Shown: piece after piece, positions 33,042 through 43,922 of the stretch
Numbering within the stretch: position 1 is the stretch's first letter
Layout of the letters: every line of letters starts with the position of its first letter
Origin: Methylocaldum sp. 14B
GTDB lineage: Bacteria > Pseudomonadota > Gammaproteobacteria > Methylococcales > Methylococcaceae
Assembly (NCBI RefSeq): GCF_002005105.1
Contig: NZ_MSCV01000027.1
Location: 1 to 64,000 of the forward strand
Direction of reading: 5' to 3'
DNA: 64,000 nucleotides
Position numbers and translations under genes: made by a program
Notes under the pieces: model-generated
The model's input: only the letters and a program-made list of their open reading frames with translations
What the model was told of the DNA's origin: nothing
Database searches by the model: none

Positions 33042-33524
33042 ATGGCGGTTATTTGCACGAGCGTTTGCGTCAACTATACGCCCAAAGAAATGTACGATTT
33101 GGTGAACGACGTTCAATCCTATCCCAGCTACCTTCCTTTGTGCAGCAATGTAAAGCTGCATTCAAAAACACCGAATGCCCTCAGGGCTACCATCACGCTG
33201 TCGAAAGGCAAGATCAAGTTTTCCTTCACGACGGAAAATTCGATGGAGGACAGCAGGCATATCCGGATGAATCTGGTCGAAGGGCCGTTCAAGCACTTGC
33301 GCGGGCATTGGCGTTTTGAGCCGAGTGCGACTGGCGGTTGCGAGGCGACTTTCCGCCTAGATTTCGAGTTTGCCAACGCCTTGCTGGGAATGGCCTTCGG
33401 CGGCTTTTTCAAGGAAGTGACCGAGTCCTTTGTCGAAGCTTTCTGCCGTCAGGCGGCCAAGAAATATGGCGAGCGGGAGACTCATCCGCCCGAGGCTCTT
33501 CATGGCCATGGAAAGCTCACATAA
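33042..33524 (+). CDS. ratA: RatA/Coq10-like START protein
   Basis: A 160-residue protein of the Coq10/RatA branch of the SRPBCC fold: YTPKEMYDLVNDVQSYPSYL followed by PLCSNVKLHSK, with GPFKHLRGHWRFEP and GFFKEVTESFVEAFCRQA. Relatives bind ubiquinone (Coq10) or are named RatA after a reported effect on ribosomes. It usually sits beside smpB, which is not the case here. It is 151 bp after the LOV gene on the same strand. A role in quinone chemistry would fit the cluster. Confidence 0.85.
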   Translation: MAVICTSVCVNYTPKEMYDLVNDVQSYPSYLPLCSNVKLHSKTPNALRATITLSKGKIKFSFTTENSMEDSRHIRMNLVEGPFKHLRGHWRFEPSATGGCEATFRLDFEFANALLGMAFGGFFKEVTESFVEAFCRQAAKKYGERETHPPEALHGHGKLT

Positions 33525-33573
33525 GAGACAACGGCACCTCGCCGCATGCGCGGTGCAACCCGGTCCTTGAACC

Positions 33574-33904
33574 TTAACTGCGCGGTCCGGCTGAAAGTCG
33601 GCGATCCGGAACCTCGAAGCGGTAAGTTTCGCCGTGACTCAGATATCTCACCCGATCATCGAGACCGGCGGCGGTTACGGCCTTCTTGAAGTCTTCGAGC
33701 GGTGATTTGAAAACCCGGTAATCGTTGTAGTGGATAGGAATCGCCTCGCGAGGGTTAACGATTCTTATCGCTTCAATGCCCTCCTTAGCGTCCATCGTGA
33801 CCAGGATGCTCATAATCCGGGTGCCGCCGAGATGAAACAGTCCCAGATCGATGTCCGGATGGCGAATGGAATTCTTGGCGGTGTCGACATGAGAACGGAA
33901 CTCG
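33574..33904 (-). pseudogene. MBL-fold metallo-hydrolase, 3' fragment
   Basis: The open frame (stop TAA upstream at about 33951) reads SHVDTAKNSIRHPDIDLGLF, then HLGGTRIMSILVTMDAKEG and AIPIHYNDYRVFKSPLEDF, which is the C-terminal part of an UlaG/MBL-type hydrolase. The metal-binding HxHxDH part is absent. An internal ATG (33813) could give 79 residues, but it lies mid-domain, so this is a 5'-truncated pseudogene. The candidate small RNA begins about 90 bp beyond the break. Confidence 0.75.
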
Positions 33905-33958
33905 ATGAGTGCTAATAATGAAAAGACCTCAACGGGGCTCTTCTTATTTTAAAAAATG

Positions 33959-33986
33959 CTTGAATATATCGAGTCGAAACTATAAT
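33959..33986 (+). promoter_or_regulatory. Promoter with perfect -10 box
   Basis: TATAAT at 33981-33986, with a -35-like CTTGAA at 33959-33964 spaced by 16 bp. There is no open frame behind it; the next strong signal is the terminator at 34068-34102, which together define a short transcript. Confidence 0.6.
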
Positions 33987-33991
33987 ATGAC

Positions 33992-34102
33992 TTCACTGCC
34001 GTCGTGTCCCCCTCAAGGCAGTAGCTAGATTCAATACCTCAACGAACTAGCGAAGGAAGACTTATAGGGTCGGCCCGAGCCTCCTCAGCCGACCTTTTTT
34101 TT
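33992..34102 (+). ncRNA. Candidate small RNA with three C-rich loops
   Basis: About 110 nt lie between a sigma-70 type promoter and a strong terminator. Three stems are visible. The first is ACTGCC/GGCAGT (33995-34022) with TCCCCCTC in the loop. The second is GCTAG/CTAGC (34024-34051) with ACCTC in the loop. The third is the terminator stem GGTCGGC/GCCGACC (34068-34094) with CCTCCTC in the loop. All loops present pyrimidine-rich sequences complementary to Shine-Dalgarno sites, a design known from C-rich-loop trans-acting sRNAs. A start near 33992 is inferred from the -10 box. It is not a family I can name. Confidence 0.6.
34068..34102 (+). terminator. Rho-independent terminator
   Basis: A 7-bp GC-rich stem GGTCGGC/GCCGACC with a 13-nt loop is followed by eight T residues (34095-34102). 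It ends the candidate small RNA. Confidence 0.9.
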
Positions 34103-34167
34103 GTGGTTGCAAATCGATTCGCGAAATCCTCTGGTCGAAGGTGCTGATTCGTGGAGGGCAATCAGGC

Positions 34168-34602
34168 ATGATGGGTCGCTTCTCAGTGAAGCTGAATAAT
34201 TTGCTTTTCTGGATAAAGGCCAAGATGGATGAACGGATGGTCCTGCTCATGGCCGGCTCTATCGTCATAATGCTCTATGGCGACGTCGTTCTGGGTTGGA
34301 TCGGATCGTTATTGCATTACGCGATCGAGGTATTGGAACTGGGCCTTGAGCACCTGATCGAAGCGACATTTCATGTATCTCAACGCACAGCACAGATCCT
34401 GACGGCCTGGACCGGGCTTTTCCTATTCCTGCTGCTCGGCTGGTTCATTTTTCGTAAGACTGTAAGCCTGTTTCGCGAATGGATTGCGCTAAGGTCGGAC
34501 CGCTTGAATCTACATCAAACCCGAATATCGAACCGGCAAAGACTGGCCATCTGTGCCAGCCTGCTGATCGCCGTCATTCTTGCGATCTACTTTCAGTTCT
34601 GA
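34168..34602 (+). CDS. Small integral membrane protein, unknown
   Basis: A 144-residue protein with three hydrophobic segments: MVLLMAGSIVIMLYGDVVLG, ILTAWTGLFLFLLLGWFIF and LAICASLLIAVILAIYFQF. The loop between the last two is basic (FREWIALRSDRLNLHQTRI). No family recognised. ATG 34168 is chosen because GGAGG stands ten bases upstream; GTG 34141 or ATG 34171 are alternatives. It is convergent with ligA. Confidence 0.65.
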   Translation: MMGRFSVKLNNLLFWIKAKMDERMVLLMAGSIVIMLYGDVVLGWIGSLLHYAIEVLELGLEHLIEATFHVSQRTAQILTAWTGLFLFLLLGWFIFRKTVSLFREWIALRSDRLNLHQTRISNRQRLAICASLLIAVILAIYFQF

Positions 34603-34674
34603 TCGAAAGGCGCACGGCGGACCGAGCAAAAATCGACCGTTCGCGGACCGGTTAAACCTGATCCGCCTACGTCC

Positions 34675-37427
<2,753 letters not shown>

Positions 37428-37528
37428 CTCCTTTCCTCAAAGGCACTTGACAGCCTGCAAACAAGGAAGCCGCCAATGGCGGCCAAGTTATCTCGTGCGG
37501 AAAACCGGCCCGCACACGGCACAGGAAC

Positions 37529-40500
37529 TCAAACCGCCGACATTTCCACCGCCGCGTCGATATCGACCGCGACGATGCGGGACACGCCGGGTTCTTTCAT
37601 GGTAACGCCGGCCAGATGCTGGGCGATTTCCATCGTCACTTTGTTATGCGAAATAAACAGGAATTGTACCTTTTCGGACATTTCTTTGACCAACTGGCTG
37701 AAACGGCCGACGTTGGCGTCGTCCAGCGGAGCGTCCACTTCATCGAGCAGGCAGAAGGGCGCCGGGTTGAGCTCGAAGATGGCGAACACCAGCGCTACCG
37801 CCGTGAGCGCTTTTTCGCCGCCCGATAGCAGGTGGATCGAGCTGTTCCGCTTGCCGGGCGGCCGCGCCATGATGCTGACGCCGGATTCCAGCAAATCGCG
37901 TTCGGTGAGGTCCAGGGATGCCTGGCCTCCGCCGAACAGCTTGGGAAACATGCGTTGCAGGCCGGCATTCACCTTGTCGAAGGTCTCTTTGAAGCGGGCT
38001 CGGCATTCCCGATCGATTTTCTCGATGGCTTCTCTCAACGTGGTCAGCGATTCGATCAGATCCTGGTGCTGCTGATCGAGAAACTTCATGCGTTCTTCTT
38101 GCGCCAGGTATTCTTCCATCGCCGTCAGATTGACCGCGCCGAGCCTGATGATTTCTTCCCCCAGTTCGGCGACTCGCTTCTGCCAGATCTTTTCATCCGC
38201 GTCCTCGGGCAATTCGGCTAAAACCGCGTCCGGTTCCGCGCCCAGTTCATCGAATTGCTCCTGCACCGTCTGTCGGCGCACTTCGTTGGCCTGGAGTTCC
38301 AGCTTGGTCTGTTCGAGGCGCTGTTTGAGGCCGTCCAAGTCCCTCTGATTACGGACCCGAGCTTGGTCGACGCGGCGAATTTCGGCTTCCAGGTCGCCGA
38401 CGCGCTTGCGTAAATCCGACAGTGTCCGCTCGACCTCGACGCGCTGCTCCAGCAGTTCTTCCAACCGGGCTTGTTCGTCCTCGACCGGTGTTTCTGCTTC
38501 GTTCATCTGTGCGCTGACGGTTTCCAGCCGTCCCAGGGACTGGTCGTACTGATTTTGGGCCCGCTCAAGGTGTTTTCGGGTTAAACCTTCAGCCGACTTC
38601 AGGGTTTCGAGACGGGTTTTGAGTTCGTGGACCCGGTCGCGCGCCGCTTTCAAGGACGCATCGGCGTTGCCGAGAACATTTTCCAGCGCCTCCCGCCGGG
38701 CGGCATGATCCGCGGTTTTCGGTTCCAGCTCGGCAAGCCGTTCTTCCGCCTCGAGCAAGGCAGTCTTGGCCTCGGCGGTTTCTTCGACGATTTGAGACTG
38801 GTGTTCTTCCAGATCGTCCAGCTCGTATTCGAGCTGCCGGAGACGCTTCGCAGCCTGCTCGCAGCGTGCCGTGGCGGCGCTCAACTCGGCCTTGAGACGG
38901 GTTTGATCGGCGCCCAAAGTACGCTCCTGAGACTGCAGGCGCTCGCGCTCGTGCTCCGCATCCTTCACTGCTTGATCGGCTTGCGCGAGATCGTGCTCCA
39001 GTATCCGGCTTCTTTCGAGCAGGCTGTCGCGCCGGGTCTTGAGTTCCCGCAGGTCGCGCTCCCGCTTGATCATGCCGGCCTTTCCGTCCTCCGGCTTGTG
39101 GACGGCCAGCCAGCCCCGGCCGAGGCGGATGCCGTCCGGAGTCACCACCGATTCGTGGTCCGCCAGCCGCTCGCTCAAGGTTTTCGCTGCCGCAAGATTT
39201 TCCGCGCAATATACGGCACCGAGCAGCGGACCGAGATCCCAGGGCGATTGCACTTGTCCGATGAGTTTCTCTGCGGCCGGCGTGGCAGCCCCATTCGGCG
39301 AGTGGGTTTCAAAGAAGCTCAGCGACTCGCCGGGAAGTTTGTCCAGATGCGGCCAATAGACGGCCGGTCCCTCGACGCACAGGGCTTCGAGATGGCTGCC
39401 GAGGACACTTTCGACCGCCGTCTCCCAGCCGGAACGCACGTCCAGGTGTTCGGCCAGGCGCCCGGCACGATCGAGATCGCGTTCGGCCAGCCATGTCCTG
39501 ACTGCGGCGCGGTCCTTGCCCATGGCGTGCTGTTGCAGCGTTTCCAGCGAGCTGATCTGGCCCTGTATGGCATGCACTTCGGCACGGCCGGCGTTCAGTT
39601 CGTCCTGGCAGGCTTTGGCCCGCTGGCGTTCCTGCTGAATTCGTTCGACCAGGCTTTGCAGCTGCTCGTGCAGCGCCGCGCGTTCGGCTTCGAGTTCCGC
39701 CAGATCCTGTTGCAGCGCTTCCAGGCCCTCGGTTTGCAGCGTGTCTTCGAGCTCGTCGCGCTCGGTTTCCAGCCGCTCCCGCCGGGACTGGAATTGTCGC
39801 TCCTGTTGTTCCAGTTGCTTGAGCCGCGATTTCTGAAGCTCAGCCTGGCCTTTGCAACGGTTGATTTCGCCGCTCAGCGATTCGAAGGCCTGGCGCAGGT
39901 TTCTGAGCGCCCGGTCCGATTCGTCTCGGTGTTTGACCGCTTCGATTTCGGCGGCCAAACCCCGATCAAGGTCGGTCTCGACTGACGCGAGCTCTTCCCG
40001 CACGGCTTCGAGTTGGTGTCGATCGTTTTCCAGGTCGCGCAGCGCCTGTTCTTTTTCCCCTTGGAGCCGGGTTTGTTCCTGACGCAGGGTTTCGCGCGTC
40101 TTGTGCGCGTGCTTGATCGCCTGGTCGAGCCGGCTGACTTCGGAGCCCAGCTCGTAAAAGCGGCCTTGATGCTCGCCGAGTTGGTGTTGCAGCGCTTCGT
40201 GCTGGTCTCGATATTGCTCCAGCGTTTCGTTCAAGCCGTTGCCTTCGCTGACCAGTTGTCGGAACAGCTGTTCGGATGTTGCCAGGGACTTTTGATGATC
40301 GCGCAGGAGCTCGTCGTATTTGCGCCAGCGGATGGCGAGCAGTTGCTCTCTGTAGCGCCGCTCCTCCTGCTTGAGGCCCGTGTACTTTTCGGCCTTTCTC
40401 GCCTGCCGCCGGAGATTGTCCAGTTGTTTCGCCACCTCGTCGCGCAGATCCTGCAGCCGGTCTAGGTTTTCCTGGGTGTGACCCATGCGGAGTTCGGTTT

Positions 40501-41035
40501 CGTGACGCCTTTCCTTGTACTTCGAAATGCCCGCCGCTTCCTCGATGATCTCCCGCAGTTCGTCGGGCTTGGCTTCGATCAGCCGGGAGATGGTGCCTTG
40601 CTCGATGATGGCGTAGCTGCGGGAGCCGAGCCCGGTGCCGAGGAACAGGTCGGTGATGTCCTTGCGGCGGCAGCGGGTGCCGTTCAAGAGGTAGGTCGAT
40701 TGCCCGTCCCGCGTGACCTGGCGCTTGATGGAAATTTCCGGGTATCTGGCGAATTCGCCCGGCGCCTTGCCTTCGCTGTTGTCGAAGATCAGTTCCACCG
40801 AGGCCATGCCCACCGGCTTGCGGGTGCTGGACCCGTTGAAGATCACGTCGGCCATGGTGTCGCCGCGGAGATGCTTGGCCGAGCTCTCGCCCATCACCCA
40901 GCGCACCGCGTCGATGATGTTCGATTTGCCGCAGCCGTTCGGTCCGACGATGCCCACCAGATTGCCGGGAAGCGGAATCGGCGTGGGGTCGACGAAGGAC
41001 TTGAAGCCCGCGAGTTTGATCTTGTCCAGCCGCAT
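37529..41035 (-). CDS. smc: Chromosome segregation protein SMC
   Basis: A 1,168-residue SMC ATPase. Walker A GPNGCGKSN is at 31-39, two long coiled coils flank a hinge near residues 500-660 (AEHLDVRSGWETAVESVLGS), and the C-terminal head carries the signature LLSGGEKALTAVALVFAI with Walker B PFCLLDEVDAPLDDANV. It organises newly replicated chromosomes with ScpA/ScpB, which are not in this window. Long antisense open frames within it are composition artefacts. It precedes zipA by 101 bp and probably shares a transcript. Confidence 0.97.
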   Translation of the reverse strand: MRLDKIKLAGFKSFVDPTPIPLPGNLVGIVGPNGCGKSNIIDAVRWVMGESSAKHLRGDTMADVIFNGSSTRKPVGMASVELIFDNSEGKAPGEFARYPEISIKRQVTRDGQSTYLLNGTRCRRKDITDLFLGTGLGSRSYAIIEQGTISRLIEAKPDELREIIEEAAGISKYKERRHETELRMGHTQENLDRLQDLRDEVAKQLDNLRRQARKAEKYTGLKQEERRYREQLLAIRWRKYDELLRDHQKSLATSEQLFRQLVSEGNGLNETLEQYRDQHEALQHQLGEHQGRFYELGSEVSRLDQAIKHAHKTRETLRQEQTRLQGEKEQALRDLENDRHQLEAVREELASVETDLDRGLAAEIEAVKHRDESDRALRNLRQAFESLSGEINRCKGQAELQKSRLKQLEQQERQFQSRRERLETERDELEDTLQTEGLEALQQDLAELEAERAALHEQLQSLVERIQQERQRAKACQDELNAGRAEVHAIQGQISSLETLQQHAMGKDRAAVRTWLAERDLDRAGRLAEHLDVRSGWETAVESVLGSHLEALCVEGPAVYWPHLDKLPGESLSFFETHSPNGAATPAAEKLIGQVQSPWDLGPLLGAVYCAENLAAAKTLSERLADHESVVTPDGIRLGRGWLAVHKPEDGKAGMIKRERDLRELKTRRDSLLERSRILEHDLAQADQAVKDAEHERERLQSQERTLGADQTRLKAELSAATARCEQAAKRLRQLEYELDDLEEHQSQIVEETAEAKTALLEAEERLAELEPKTADHAARREALENVLGNADASLKAARDRVHELKTRLETLKSAEGLTRKHLERAQNQYDQSLGRLETVSAQMNEAETPVEDEQARLEELLEQRVEVERTLSDLRKRVGDLEAEIRRVDQARVRNQRDLDGLKQRLEQTKLELQANEVRRQTVQEQFDELGAEPDAVLAELPEDADEKIWQKRVAELGEEIIRLGAVNLTAMEEYLAQEERMKFLDQQHQDLIESLTTLREAIEKIDRECRARFKETFDKVNAGLQRMFPKLFGGGQASLDLTERDLLESGVSIMARPPGKRNSSIHLLSGGEKALTAVALVFAIFELNPAPFCLLDEVDAPLDDANVGRFSQLVKEMSEKVQFLFISHNKVTMEIAQHLAGVTMKEPGVSRIVAVDIDAAVEMSAV

Positions 41036-41248
41036 CAGAGGGTGTAAATGAGTTTTGCAGTACGAGACGACAGCAGGAAAATGATGGTGGGCGCGATGGC
41101 GGGCAAGTCCGTTAGTCTGGTTTGTAATGGAACCGGGCGCTATTATAGCGGACTAAGTCACGGCGTCATTCCGTACTTGTTTATGTCCTGTCTGTGTTCC
41201 GCCACTACTGCGCATCGCGCATTTCTGAAGATCCTTTACCGTTCTCCT

Positions 41249-41638
41249 ATGCCATCAATACCTAGCAAAGACCTCGAAACCTTCGATAATCCGCAACCCG
41301 GCCGCAATTACACTATCCGCATCGAGATTCCGGAGTTTACCTGCTTGTGCCCCAAAACCGGCCAGCCGGACTTCGCCACCATTCTGATCGAGTACGTGCC
41401 GAACCGATCGTGCGTGGAGCTCAAATCGCTCAAGCTTTATATCTGGTCTTTCCGCGAGGAGGGCGCGTTCCACGAAGCGGTGACCAATCGAATTCTCGAT
41501 GATCTCGTCAGTGCCTGCGCTCCGAACTTCATGCGCGTGACCGCCCGCTTCAATGTACGTGGAGGTATCTACACCACGGTTGTCGCCGAGCACCGCGATC
41601 CGGCGTGGGAGCCGCCGCGGCTGGTCAATCTGCCGTAA
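41249..41638 (+). CDS. queF: 7-cyano-7-deazaguanine reductase (NADPH)
   Basis: A 129-residue unimodular QueF, which reduces preQ0 to preQ1 in queuosine biosynthesis. The catalytic Cys34 is in [13 protein letters not shown] with Asp41; the NADPH motif [20 protein letters not shown] follows. [12 protein letters not shown] (ATG 41249) is the natural start, although the frame is open from 41048. It is divergent from smc, and its last 14 bases overlap the convergent methyltransferase gene. Confidence 0.96.
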   Translation: MPSIPSKDLETFDNPQPGRNYTIRIEIPEFTCLCPKTGQPDFATILIEYVPNRSCVELKSLKLYIWSFREEGAFHEAVTNRILDDLVSACAPNFMRVTARFNVRGGIYTTVVAEHRDPAWEPPRLVNLP

Positions 41639-42329
41639 GCGACGGATTGCGGCGCCGGGCGATGAAAAGCACGTTGGCAAACGGCGTGCCTTCGCTCATC
41701 GGAACGGTCTCCACGAAAAATCCCAAGGCTTCGAGCAAGCCTTTCCATTCCGTCTCGCTGCGGTAATGATAGCGTTGCCGAACATGGCCCCGCGCCAGCG
41801 CGCACAGCCGCTCTGCGGTTCGGGTGGCTTGAAAACTTAGGCCTGAACCGGCATCCGCCTCCCGCATGACCAGCGCACCGCCATCGGGCAGTACGTCCGC
41901 TATTCGCTCGAGCAGCGCCTCCTGTTCGTCCGCCGCGAGATAAAGCAGAAGGTCCAGCAGGACAGCCGCTCGGCAGGCGGGCAAGGCTGCCGAGCGCACG
42001 TCGGCGACGGCGATTTCCGCCTCGTCGCCCAAGGCCAGCCTGGCGGCGGCTACGTCGTTCGGACGCAGATCGATGCCGAAAAATTGCGCGTTGCTCAGCG
42101 GAATCAGATCGAGTCTCCGAGCTTCCGACAATAGGCTCATGAGAATGCCTCTCCCGCAGCCGAGATCGAGAATCGCGCCGCTTCGGGGAAGCCAATCGGG
42201 ATTGGAAAGGAGATAGGCGTACACGGGATCGTGCCGCAGCTTGCCGCGCACGAATCCTTCGGTGAAGCGGCCCGCCGCCCGATAGCGGCGGGCGGTTTGT
42301 TCGGCCAAATGGCCGAAATCGACGATCAC
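41625..42329 (-). CDS. Class I SAM-dependent methyltransferase
   Basis: A 234-residue protein with motif [41 protein letters not shown] and [14 protein letters not shown]. The distribution fits a trans-aconitate or lipid-type methyltransferase, but the substrate is not evident. It ends by overlapping queF tail to tail. Its start is 9 bp after the end of the small lipoprotein gene upstream, so the two may be co-transcribed. Confidence 0.78.
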   Translation of the reverse strand: MIVDFGHLAEQTARRYRAAGRFTEGFVRGKLRHDPVYAYLLSNPDWLPRSGAILDLGCGRGILMSLLSEARRLDLIPLSNAQFFGIDLRPNDVAAARLALGDEAEIAVADVRSAALPACRAAVLLDLLLYLAADEQEALLERIADVLPDGGALVMREADAGSGLSFQATRTAERLCALARGHVRQRYHYRSETEWKGLLEALGFFVETVPMSEGTPFANVLFIARRRNPSLTAD

Positions 42330-42338
42330 TGCGCGTTT

Positions 42339-42734
42339 TTAAATGCTCAACAGCTCGCGCTTGATGGCATTATCGAAATTCTGAATCCAGCCGTTGTAAT
42401 TGCTGTGAATCTTGGTGCCGTCGTAGTTCAGGTTGTTGCTGTTCTTGTAGCGGATATTGTATTTGTCCTTGCTGTAGGTGATGTCCACTTCCGCCATATG
42501 GGAGCGGATGAACAGCGTTCCGATGAGCTGTCCCGGCTTTACTTTTCTGACCTGCCAGCCGAGTCCGGCACCTGCCCGAATGATGGCTTTCTCGACGTCC
42601 TCGGCGGTATAAGGCTTGTTGCCCGTCACCATGACCGGCGCGTCGTAGACGTTGTATACCGGAGAAGTCCGGCAACCGGCCAGGAGAACGAAAGCGGCGA
42701 CGAATAAGGCGACGAGTACGGGTTTGAGTCTCAT
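42339..42734 (-). CDS. Small lipoprotein
   Basis: A 131-residue lipoprotein: signal peptide MRLKPVLVALFVAAFVLLAGC with Cys21. The mature part (YTAEDVEKAIIRAGAGLGWQ, ADITYSKDKYNIRYKNSNNL-like and IHSNYNGWIQNFDNAIKREL) is a compact alpha/beta domain seen in small outer-membrane lipoproteins of unknown role. The gap above it (42735-42927) shows no gene. Confidence 0.78.
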   Translation of the reverse strand: MRLKPVLVALFVAAFVLLAGCRTSPVYNVYDAPVMVTGNKPYTAEDVEKAIIRAGAGLGWQVRKVKPGQLIGTLFIRSHMAEVDITYSKDKYNIRYKNSNNLNYDGTKIHSNYNGWIQNFDNAIKRELLSI

Positions 42735-42927
42735 TGTTTTTTCTCTTTTTGTTGGTTGACGGAAAATCCCAAGAGGACGCTAAGCACGAATCGCTGTTCC
42801 GACGATCCTTTATCCCCCCAGATCGATTGTGCAAAGGATCCGCGTTCAGGGCAACAATCGTTCACATTAAGTTAGCGTCGATCCCGAAACTTCTATGTGG
42901 GTAACAGCTTTTTAAAGCTTGGAGTCG

Positions 42928-43749
42928 TCATAGCGGAACGGGAATCAGGTTCAGCCGAGCGACTTCGTCCAGCAATCTCGGCAAGGCTTCCAGTACGACG
43001 GGGCGGCCGTTCCGGTCGCGGGCCGAAGAGCCATCGTGCAGCAGCAAAATATCTCCGCCGCGGAGGTTTTTGGACAAACGCCGCACGATCTTTTGAGGGT
43101 CGCCGAACACGGCATCGTAGCCACGGCGTGTCCATGAAACCAAGGTCAGATCCAAGCTGCTCAGCACGGGTTGCAGCCACGGGTTGCGCATGCCGACGGG
43201 GGCCCGGAAGTAGCGCGGTGAGGCGCCCGTGAGAGCTGTTAACGCCGCTTGCGCTCGCCCGATTTCCGCCTTGAAACCGCCGACGGCGCTCAAGGCGAAG
43301 GTATGCGCATGGCGGTATGTGTGATTTTCGATGCGATGGCCTCGCGATACGATGTCGCGAACCAGTTCCGGATACTTTTCGGCTCTGGCGGCGATGCAAA
43401 AAAAGCTGGCTTTGGCTTGGTAACGATCCAACAGATCGAGCACTTTCGGCGTGGTTTCGATGTCGGGGCCGTCGTCGAAGGTCAGTGCGATTTCCTTGCG
43501 TTCCGCTCGTTCGGCGGGGAGTCGGGTGAGGTTCGGGCCGAGCAGCGGGCTGGTAGGCCAAAAGCTCGCGCCGAATACGATCGCGTGATTGGCTGCGAGG
43601 GCCTCGACGAGCAGCGTCGATCCCTCGGGCGCAAGAAGCGCGGCGGACCCGCCGATGACTTGAAAAGCCGCGGAATAGCGCAGAAAAGGCGAGGGAAGCC
43701 AGTGGCGGACGGAGTGCATCGGCGTTATGTGTATCGAGTCGGAGAGCAA
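42928..43749 (-). CDS. Polysaccharide deacetylase (NodB homology) family protein
   Basis: A 273-residue CE4-type protein: motif 1 IALTFDDGPDIETTPKVLDL with the metal Asp pair, motif 2 SRGHRIENHTYRH with both His ligands, motif 3 RYFRAPVGMRNPW, and motif 5 ILLLHDGSSARDRNG. It should remove acetyl groups from a polysaccharide. Residues 15-60 contain a hydrophobic membrane-associated stretch. It is divergent from the glycan-active gene pair that follows, suggesting a shared pathway. Confidence 0.88.
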   Translation of the reverse strand: MLSDSIHITPMHSVRHWLPSPFLRYSAAFQVIGGSAALLAPEGSTLLVEALAANHAIVFGASFWPTSPLLGPNLTRLPAERAERKEIALTFDDGPDIETTPKVLDLLDRYQAKASFFCIAARAEKYPELVRDIVSRGHRIENHTYRHAHTFALSAVGGFKAEIGRAQAALTALTGASPRYFRAPVGMRNPWLQPVLSSLDLTLVSWTRRGYDAVFGDPQKIVRRLSKNLRGGDILLLHDGSSARDRNGRPVVLEALPRLLDEVARLNLIPVPL

Positions 43750-43922
43750 AGCTTGAGGATTAAAACCGATTTTCTTATCCGTGGGGAGATGCCCGCCGCT
43801 TGATCAACGATATTCCGGGGACCTCCATGCTTGCCTGGCCGAGCGGATCAGGCTTACGCTCTCGTCAAGAAGGTCTCGAAGCTTGTCTATATAGAGAAGA
43901 CCTGCTTTTCCGATTGATAGAA

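Noticed and set aside
34062-34268. A 68-codon minus-strand frame across the terminator
   Set aside because: It is antisense to the terminator and to the start of the membrane protein, with no ribosome site.
38627-39985. A 452-codon plus-strand frame
   Set aside because: It mirrors the coiled-coil part of smc on the opposite strand and is Leu/Gln-rich without motifs.
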